This document shows, one piece after another, positions 1 to 4,338 of a DNA stretch of 5,048 nt. The position numbers and the translations under genes are program-made. The DNA comes from Lachnospiraceae bacterium (GTDB taxonomy: Bacteria; Bacillota; Clostridia; Lachnospirales; Lachnospiraceae): positions 1 to 5,048 of the forward strand of contig JAJQGR010000030.1 of the NCBI GenBank assembly GCA_021200345.1, given 5' to 3'. A model generated the notes under the pieces. It ran no database searches, was not told the origin of the DNA, and saw only the letters and a list, made by a program, of their open reading frames with translations. Within the stretch, counting starts at the first letter, position 1. Every line of letters begins with the position of its first letter.

Positions 1-243
1 GGTGTCCGCGTCCCTCTTCTCCACTGTCCCCTCCACAGAAATACACATTTCCTTAAAAAGGCCGTGCAAAAGGGAGGTGTCCCGCATGACAATCTGGAGC
101 ACGCCGTACATATCCCGCAGGTCCACAAAGGAGACTCCACCGTGGTCGCGGATATTTTCCACCCAGCCGGCCACCCGAAGGGTCTCTCCAATGCGCTCCT
201 CCGTCATTTCTTTCAGTGTGATGTCCCGATAACAGTTTTTCAT
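1..243 (-). CDS. aspS: Aspartyl-tRNA synthetase, N-terminal part (runs off left edge)
   Basis: Class II synthetase that charges tRNA-Asp, and also tRNA-Asn if non-discriminating, in the cytoplasm. Only the first 81 codons are present. They read as the N-terminal OB-fold anticodon-binding domain: a GWVENIRDHGGVSFVDLRD block (about residues 27-45) matches the GWV..RRDHGGVIFIDLRD signature of bacterial AspRS, followed by a YGVLQIV strand and an ISVEGTV strand. The start is the ATG at 243-241, seven bases after AAGGAG, and no in-frame alternative fits better. The catalytic core lies outside the window. The opening is shorter and different from the usual Firmicutes AspRS start, which I infer may mark a second AspRS paralogue. 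The T-box upstream makes charging-dependent control near certain. AsnRS was considered, but its N-terminus lacks this RDHGG block. The family call is firm; the tRNA specificity is open. Confidence 0.9.
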   Translation of the reverse strand, partial: MKNCYRDITLKEMTEERIGETLRVAGWVENIRDHGGVSFVDLRDMYGVLQIVMRDTSLLHGLFKEMCISVEGTVEKRDADT

Positions 244-250
244 AATAATT

Positions 251-256
251 CTCCTT
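251..256 (-). promoter_or_regulatory. Ribosome binding site of aspS
   Basis: AAGGAG read on the minus strand, seven bases before the ATG at 243. It fixes the aspS start. It sits ten bases downstream of the 12-bp inverted repeat at 267-312, close enough for that hairpin to influence ribosome access. Confidence 0.8.
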
Positions 257-266
257 ACTAATGATA

Positions 267-312
267 CATCGAAGTTCTAAGTTCGTGAAAAACCTCACTA
301 AGAACTTCGATG
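267..312 (-). repeat. Perfect 12-bp inverted repeat in the aspS leader
   Basis: CATCGAAGTTCT (267-278) is the exact reverse complement of AGAACTTCGATG (301-312), with a 22-base loop. Inside the loop GTGA (285-288) can pair with TCAC (295-298), giving a two-tier hairpin. It lies between the T-box terminator and the aspS ribosome binding site. No U tract follows it in the direction of aspS transcription, so it does not look like an intrinsic terminator. It could be an mRNA-stabilising or translation-modulating hairpin, a protein-binding site, or a dispersed palindromic repeat. The structure is directly visible; the role is unknown. Confidence 0.85.
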
Positions 313-360
313 GGCTTTCTCACTAAGTTCGGTGATCGCCAAAGGCTCCACCTCACTAAG
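295..360. repeat. Three direct copies of TCACTAAG
   Basis: TCACTAAG occurs at 295-302, 320-327 and 353-360, with start-to-start spacings of 25 and 33 bases. The first and third copies extend to CCTCACTAAG. Each copy can form a small hairpin with a nearby GTGA or GTG: GTGA at 285-288, GTGA at 332-335, and the immediate CACTAAGTG at the third. The first copy overlaps the right arm of the 12-bp inverted repeat. The block fills much of the 128 bases between the T-box terminator and aspS. The copies are plain to see; function is unknown. Confidence 0.8.
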
Positions 361-371
361 TGTTCAATGCC

Positions 372-407
372 AAAAGCCCCGGACATGGTCGAAACCATAT
401 CCGGGGC
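372..407 (-). terminator. Intrinsic terminator of the T-box leader
   Basis: The minus strand forms a 14-bp stem (407-394 with 389-376, including one U-G wobble) closed by a UUCG tetraloop, followed by UUUUGG. The GC-rich base (GCCCCGGA paired with TCCGGGGC) makes it very stable. The U run is only four bases. It should stop transcription before aspS when the cognate tRNA is charged. It may also stop read-through from the sugar operon upstream. Confidence 0.88.
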
Positions 408-431
408 GAACAGTCATATTCCTATGCACAT

Positions 432-445
432 CCGCGGTACCACCC
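432..445 (-). promoter_or_regulatory. T-box antiterminator motif
   Basis: GGGTGGTACCGCGG on the minus strand matches the T-box consensus GGGTGGNACCGCG. The UGGU (442-439) is the part that pairs with the NCCA end of uncharged tRNA. CGGG (446-443) can pair with CCCG inside the terminator's 5' arm, giving the mutually exclusive antiterminator. AUGC (449-446) could alternatively pair with GCAU (427-424). Confidence 0.93.
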
Positions 446-541
446 GCATTCGCAGATCGCTCTGCCTCAAAACCGTGTAACGGACGGCGGCCGTACAGCC
501 CTACGCCATCAGACGATGCTTTCGAACTGTCTGCTCCGGAG

Positions 542-546
542 TGTTC
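542..546 (-). promoter_or_regulatory. Candidate T-box specifier with overlapping GAA and AAC codons
   Basis: On the minus strand the 3' side of stem I reads GGGGAACACUCC. Specifiers are usually followed by a purine, often A. AAC (Asn, 545-543) is followed by A542 and fits. GAA (Glu, 546-544) overlaps it by two bases. CAC (His, 543-541) sits after GAA but is followed by U, which fits less well. No GAC (Asp) codon lies at this place, so the leader probably does not sense tRNA-Asp. Assignment rests on by-eye alignment of stem I and is tentative. Confidence 0.5.
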
Positions 547-641
547 CCCATATCGGCTTTCACAAACGGCGCTCTCAGTCGGTGACGCCGTATTCCTGTC
601 GTTTCCCTCGAAAGGAGTCTCCTTCACTGCATTCTTGCAAA

Positions 642-670
642 AGAATAGCACATCACCGGGCAGAATGCAA
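642..670 (-). promoter_or_regulatory. Sigma-A-type promoter of the T-box/aspS unit
   Basis: A -35 box TTGCAT (670-665), an exact 17-base spacer, and a -10 box TATTCT (647-642) preceded by TGC, an extended -10. The predicted transcript start is near 636, just before stem I of the T-box. An A/T-rich stretch (about 671-685) upstream of the -35 could act as an UP element. It lies 33 bases after the lplD stop, so aspS has its own transcription unit. Confidence 0.7.
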
Positions 671-703
671 GCAAAAAATTTGAATACCTGGCCCGTCAAA
701 GAC

Positions 704-2107
704 CTAAGACAGCCTCCAGCCCCCGGGCAGATAAGTCATGGTATTGTCAATCATATCATCCGCCAGCTTCTTTACCTCCATTTCAGACGCCCGCCCCTTC
801 ACCAGCGGATCATTCTCAAAGGCCCGATAGACCAGTTCCCTGTTGCAGGTCAGCGCCGCCTCCAGCGTATACTCATGATTCTCAATATGAGGCATAAGCA
901 GCTCTTTCACCGGCTTTGGTACGGCTCCCGCAATCAGGGGCTTGATGGAATCCCGGCTGAATACCGCGTTGGTCTCCACAACGGCGGAAGCAGGCAGGTT
1001 GGGAATCTGTAATCCGGTATTGGGAATATTGACATTGCTGACCACCCGGTCCAGCCCGCACAGCGCCCGGATCAGCAAAATGCTTTCCTCTCCGGTGGGC
1101 TTTAGCTCCATTTCCTCCTCGCCGCCGGAAAGCCGGGCGCTTCTCTTAAGACGCTTCTTTAAATCCTCTTTTCTCCAGTCCACGGTGGTCAGGCCAAACT
1201 TCCAGCTTTTCACCGTCTCCGGATCCTTTAAATACTCATCCCCCGGCATAAACTCCGCCAGATGCCTGTCCCCCGCCGCGGCGATCAGGCCAAAGCGGCG
1301 AAACAGGTCAAATTTCACCCGATGGGCGCAGGCAAAGGTGTTGTTGGCCCAGTTGGAGTCCACCTCGTTGTATCCTTCCTCATAATGCTTCTCAATATAA
1401 TCTCGATAGACCGGGAACAGATCAATTCCCCGATAAGAAGCCTGGTCAAACCAAGTGAAATGGTTAATGCCCAGCACATTGACATGGATATCCCTGCGGT
1501 CAATATTCTCCAGGCCAAAGGTCTCCTCGCAGATACCCTTTAAGACCTTCTGAGTGCCGAACACCTCATGACAGCAGCCAAAGGCCTTAATCTCAGGGAA
1601 AACATGATACAGTGTTTTCACGCACAGGGACATGGGATTGGTATAATTAATCACCCAGGCGTCTGGTGCGTATTCCCTGATGGCATTGGCGAACTCCACA
1701 AACATGGGCAGGGTGCGCAGGGCGCGGATGATGCCGCCGGGCCCCGCTGTATCTCCCACAGACTGATAAATCCCCAGCCGCTCCGGCAGATGAACGTCAG
1801 ACTGCATTTCATCAAAGGTCCCCGGCAGAATGGAAATCACCACAAAATCCGCCCCTGTCAGGGCTTCTCCAATCGTTTTGCAGGTAGTATATTTCCACTT
1901 CCCCACAGTGTCCGGCCGGCCGGTCAGGTGATTGCCGATGATCTCATTGTTCCTGGCTGCCTGCTCATCAATGTCATAGAGACGGATGGTGCCGCTAAGA
2001 GAGGCATCCATGGCCAGATCTGTCATAAAGGTCCATGCCCAGCCTCTGGAGCCGCCGCCGATATACGCGATCTGAAGATCCGTTATCCTGTTGTTTTCGT
2101 ACTTCAC
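704..2107 (-). CDS. lplD: GH4 glycosidase of the CHEV type, probable alpha-galacturonidase
   Basis: A 467-residue cytoplasmic glycoside hydrolase family 4 enzyme, a normal length for the family. GH4 members use NAD+ and a divalent metal (usually Mn2+) and cleave by transient oxidation at C3 followed by elimination. Visible motifs: a Rossmann NAD-binding loop IGGGSRGW (16-23), IRLYDID ending the second strand (41-47), SVGDTAGPGG (116-125), INYTNPM (153-159), CHEV (179-182) and GINHF (213-217). Cys179 and His216 are the expected metal ligands. The CHEV motif separates alpha-galacturonidases such as Bacillus subtilis LplD from alpha-glucosidases, alpha-galactosidases and 6-phospho-glycosidases of GH4. 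Translation starts at a GTG (2107-2105), supported by GGAGGAG six bases upstream. It is the last gene of the sugar operon, 15 bases after the preceding stop. There is no signal peptide, so the substrate is imported first. GH4 and CHEV are seen; galacturonide substrate is inferred from the motif. Confidence 0.85.
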   Translation of the reverse strand: MKYENNRITDLQIAYIGGGSRGWAWTFMTDLAMDASLSGTIRLYDIDEQAARNNEIIGNHLTGRPDTVGKWKYTTCKTIGEALTGADFVVISILPGTFDEMQSDVHLPERLGIYQSVGDTAGPGGIIRALRTLPMFVEFANAIREYAPDAWVINYTNPMSLCVKTLYHVFPEIKAFGCCHEVFGTQKVLKGICEETFGLENIDRRDIHVNVLGINHFTWFDQASYRGIDLFPVYRDYIEKHYEEGYNEVDSNWANNTFACAHRVKFDLFRRFGLIAAAGDRHLAEFMPGDEYLKDPETVKSWKFGLTTVDWRKEDLKKRLKRSARLSGGEEEMELKPTGEESILLIRALCGLDRVVSNVNIPNTGLQIPNLPASAVVETNAVFSRDSIKPLIAGAVPKPVKELLMPHIENHEYTLEAALTCNRELVYRAFENDPLVKGRASEMEVKKLADDMIDNTMTYLPGGWRLS

Positions 2108-2113
2108 AATTTT

Positions 2114-2120
2114 CTCCTCC
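2114..2120 (-). promoter_or_regulatory. Ribosome binding site fixing the GTG start of lplD
   Basis: GGAGGAG on the minus strand, six bases before GTG at 2107. It lies wholly in the 15-base gap after the preceding gene. It is the reason for choosing this GTG over internal ATGs, which would cut into or remove the NAD-binding fold. Confidence 0.8.
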
Positions 2121-2122
2121 AG

Positions 2123-3208
2123 TCAGTCAAAATACACCGGCTTTCCGGTTCTTCCTGACTCATAAATGGCTTCCAGAATTCTGGTCACCGTCAGCGCCTG
2201 TTCCGGCTTCACCACAAGCTCCCCGCCATTTACCACCGCGTTGTAGAGCACCATCTGTTCTATGTCTGCCGGATCCTCTGAGGAACCCTCAAAAAAATCA
2301 ACGCCGCCGGATTTCAGATCCGGCTCCTCGATGCACTGCCTGCCATATTTGACACGATTGATTCTGAGCCCTTTCTCCATGTCCGCCCCAGCCAGCGTCC
2401 CGCACAGAGTGGTCCGCGCTTCTTTTACGTCCGTGGTATTCAGCGCCCAGGAGGACTCTAACACAATGGTGGCTCCGTTTTTCATACGGATAAAGCCAAA
2501 GGCGGAATCTTCCACTGTGAAAATCTCCGGATCCCAGTCGCCCCAGGCGTTTCCGGTTTCTTTCTGATCGGCCAGCTTGCGGTACACAGACCCCATCACC
2601 ATTTCCGGCTCGTAATTATCCATCATCCACAGGGTCAGATCCAGCGCGTGAGTTCCGATATCAATTAACGGTCCGCCGCCCTGCTTCTCCGCGTCCAGGA
2701 ATACGCCCCAGGTAGGAACGGCCCGTCGGCGCACAGCATGCGCTTTCGCGTAATAGATCTCACCCAATTCTCCATTTTCACAGGCTCTCTTGAGATATCT
2801 GCTGTCAGCCCGGTAACGGTTCTGATATCCAATGGTCAGAATCCTGTGGCTGCGTTTTGCGGCCTCCAGCATGGCTTTCGCCTCCGCATAGGTCTTTGCC
2901 ATAGGCTTTTCACATATGACATGCTTCCCGGCCTCCAGGGCCGCGATGCTCACAGGCGCGTGCGCATTGTTGGGCGTCAGCACATAGACCAGCTCCACAT
3001 CCTCCTTTAAAAGCTCCTGATAATCCGCATAGACTCTTGTGTCCGGGGTGCCGAATTCCTCCTTCGCTTTCTGCGCTCTCTCCTCAATCAGATCGCAAAC
3101 CGCCACCAGTTCAAATTTTCCTACATGCTTCATGGCCGGAAGATGCTTCTGATTCGCAATTCCGCCGCAGCCTACAACCCCAACTCTGATTTTTCTCATT
3201 TCTTCCAT
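2123..3208 (-). CDS. Gfo/Idh/MocA-family oxidoreductase (copy A)
   Basis: A 361-residue cytoplasmic NAD(P)-dependent sugar or polyol dehydrogenase of the Gfo/Idh/MocA family. The N-terminal Rossmann domain shows VGVVGCGGIA (9-18), an acidic strand end VAVCD (35-39) that favours NAD over NADP, LTPNNAH (77-83), and the family hallmark CEKP (99-102) with Lys101. The C-terminal domain carries GGGPLIDIGTHALD (177-190), where Asp183 and His187 match the usual catalytic positions. The first ATG (3208) has AGAGG eight bases upstream, overlapping the previous stop codon; a second ATG at 3199 lacks such a site. It is translationally close to its neighbours, 12 bases after one stop and 15 before lplD. 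Substrate is not readable. A uronate, inositol-like or 3-keto-glycoside role fits the context. Family certain, function inferred. Confidence 0.9.
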   Translation of the reverse strand: MEEMRKIRVGVVGCGGIANQKHLPAMKHVGKFELVAVCDLIEERAQKAKEEFGTPDTRVYADYQELLKEDVELVYVLTPNNAHAPVSIAALEAGKHVICEKPMAKTYAEAKAMLEAAKRSHRILTIGYQNRYRADSRYLKRACENGELGEIYYAKAHAVRRRAVPTWGVFLDAEKQGGGPLIDIGTHALDLTLWMMDNYEPEMVMGSVYRKLADQKETGNAWGDWDPEIFTVEDSAFGFIRMKNGATIVLESSWALNTTDVKEARTTLCGTLAGADMEKGLRINRVKYGRQCIEEPDLKSGGVDFFEGSSEDPADIEQMVLYNAVVNGGELVVKPEQALTVTRILEAIYESGRTGKPVYFD

Positions 3209-3216
3209 TTAAAATA

Positions 3217-3221
3217 CCTCT
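3217..3221 (-). promoter_or_regulatory. Ribosome binding site of oxidoreductase copy A
   Basis: AGAGG on the minus strand, eight bases before ATG 3208. Its first base is the last base of the upstream TGA stop, so translation of the two oxidoreductases is likely coupled. It supports the first of two nearby ATGs. Confidence 0.65.
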
Positions 3222-4270
3222 CATTCTTCAAAGCTGACCGCCTGTCCCTTTTGGGCCGACTCCACAATCGCTTCCATCAGTCTCATAACCCGCGCTGCCT
3301 CGTCCAGCTTAATCAGACTTTCCTCTCTGCCCTCGATCACCGCCATCACGTTCCGATAGAAATCCCGGATATCGCTCTCCACTTTTGGAAGAGGCTCCTC
3401 ATAAATGCTGTCCTCTCTCCTGGGCGCCATGGTTTTGGTCAGCCCGGCCGCCGTGATCACCGGCGTCACATCCTTCTCATCCACGCCGCTGGCCCGGACA
3501 ATCCGGCCTTTCAGATTCCAGTCTTCAATCACCGCCGTGCCGTCCGCGCCCAGCACATACCATCTGGGCAGAGAGATAAAGTTGCTGGTTCCCACCTCAA
3601 CCACCGCTCTGACGCCGTTTGCAAAGTACAGCTGAGCGCAGAAGCCGTCATCCACCAGCTGATTGGTCACATTGGTAACAGAGGCGTACACCCTTTTCAG
3701 CGCCACCCCGGGAAACATCTGCAGCATCTGATCCAGAAGATGGACGCCCCAGTCCAGAATCATTCCGCCGCCATGCTCCTTCTCCTGCCTCCAGTCCCCG
3801 GGAATTCCCCGGGATCCATGGACTCTGGATTCCACACAAAACAGCTCTCCCAGGCTTCCGTTTTCCAGGATCTTTTTTACCGTCAGAAAATCCTCGTCCC
3901 AGCGACGGTTCTGGTGAACCGTCAAAAACATACCCGTCTTCTCAGAAACCGCCCTCATCTGCTTCAGATCTGTACTGCTTAGGGTGATCGGCTTCTCGCA
4001 CACCACGTTTTTTCCCGCTTCCATGGCCGCAATGGCAATTTCTTTGTGCACGTCATTGGGCGTGGCTACAAGGACCATATCTATCTGAGGATCCGCCAGC
4101 AGCTCCTCCAGGCTTCCACAGGCTTTCAGCCCTTTCTCCTCTGCCGCCGCCAGTCGGGACGGTTTGATATCCCAGACGCCGGCAATCTCCAGCTCATCGA
4201 TTCTCCGTATCAGCTTCTCATGCCAGCCTGCCATTCCGCCAAATCCCACAATTCCAAGCTTATGTCTCAT
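3221..4270 (-). CDS. Gfo/Idh/MocA-family oxidoreductase (copy B)
   Basis: A 349-residue cytoplasmic NAD(P)-dependent dehydrogenase of the same family as copy A but clearly diverged. The Rossmann domain has LGIVGFGGMAGWH (5-17), GVWD (31-34), VATPNDVH (68-75) and CEKP (91-94) with Lys93. The second domain has VHQNRRWDEDF (118-128) and GGGMILDWGVH (167-177), giving Asp173 and His177 as candidate catalytic residues. The NRRWD motif occurs in a distinct branch of the family acting on sugars. The ATG at 4270 is chosen because AAGGGAG lies five bases upstream and the Rossmann strand begins at once, as is normal. An in-frame ATG at 4330 would add 20 basic, non-family residues and has no ribosome binding site. 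It sits between the TIM-barrel gene and copy A. Substrate unknown. Confidence 0.9.
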   Translation of the reverse strand: MRHKLGIVGFGGMAGWHEKLIRRIDELEIAGVWDIKPSRLAAAEEKGLKACGSLEELLADPQIDMVLVATPNDVHKEIAIAAMEAGKNVVCEKPITLSSTDLKQMRAVSEKTGMFLTVHQNRRWDEDFLTVKKILENGSLGELFCVESRVHGSRGIPGDWRQEKEHGGGMILDWGVHLLDQMLQMFPGVALKRVYASVTNVTNQLVDDGFCAQLYFANGVRAVVEVGTSNFISLPRWYVLGADGTAVIEDWNLKGRIVRASGVDEKDVTPVITAAGLTKTMAPRREDSIYEEPLPKVESDIRDFYRNVMAVIEGREESLIKLDEAARVMRLMEAIVESAQKGQAVSFEE

Positions 4271-4275
4271 TTTCT

Positions 4276-4282
4276 CTCCCTT
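4276..4282 (-). promoter_or_regulatory. Ribosome binding site fixing the start of oxidoreductase copy B
   Basis: AAGGGAG on the minus strand, five bases before ATG 4270. It decides for 4270 over 4330. A possible 7-bp hairpin (4303-4297 with 4286-4280, one U-G pair) reaches into its first three bases and could dampen initiation. Confidence 0.7.
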
Positions 4283-4338
4283 CCGGGACCGGCAGGCCAG
4301 AAGCTCTTTTCTTTTGACCTGGCAATCCATCTATTTTT

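Larger units (their letters stand above)
372..636 (-). ncRNA. T-box riboswitch controlling aspS
   Basis: A tRNA-sensing leader RNA. Uncharged cognate tRNA binds the specifier in stem I and the UGGN bulge, stabilising an antiterminator so aspS is transcribed. Visible parts in order on the minus strand: a stem I region (about 632-538) with a 6-bp helix ACGGCG/CGCCGU (591-586 with 571-566) and a T-box-like UGAGAG...GUGAAAGCC apical stretch (577-555); a specifier region GAACA (546-542); stem II-region hairpins (CAGAC/GUCUG at 533-510 and GAUGGCG/CGCCGUC at 510-483); stem III (GCAGA-GCGA-UCUGC, 465-452); the T-box motif (445-432); and the terminator (407-372). Its position, 128 bases before aspS on the same strand, fits. 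Family is certain from the motif. The exact stem I fold is my by-eye reading. Confidence 0.93.

Noticed and set aside
244..371. CRISPR array or small ORF in the aspS leader
   Set aside because: The repeated units are only 8-10 bases with uneven spacing, and no frame with a start and ribosome binding site is present.
665..700. TTGACG (near 699-694) as the -35 box of the aspS promoter
   Set aside because: No acceptable -10 lies 16-18 bases downstream. TTGCAT with a 17-base spacer and an extended -10 TATTCT fits better.
675..719. Intrinsic terminator for the sugar operon after lplD
   Set aside because: A bulged 7-bp hairpin (GGCTGTC with GACGGGCC) can be drawn, but the U run comes about 12 bases after it, too far for a normal intrinsic terminator.
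332..1012. Long open frame on the plus strand (226 codons)
   Set aside because: It runs across the T-box leader and the 3' end of the GH4 gene in the antisense direction, has no family-like motifs and no convincing ribosome binding site. It is a shadow frame.
1568..2158. Plus-strand open frame of 196 codons
   Set aside because: It is antisense to the GH4 coding region, where all catalytic motifs are intact on the minus strand.
3125..3982. Plus-strand open frame of 285 codons
   Set aside because: It is antisense to the two oxidoreductase genes, and its His-, Pro- and Arg-rich translation shows no recognisable domain. GC-rich codons on the other strand explain the lack of stops.
4271..4330. 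Longer N-terminus for oxidoreductase copy B starting at ATG 4330
   Set aside because: The 20 extra residues do not resemble the family, there is no ribosome binding site, and ATG 4270 has a good one placed directly before the Rossmann strand.
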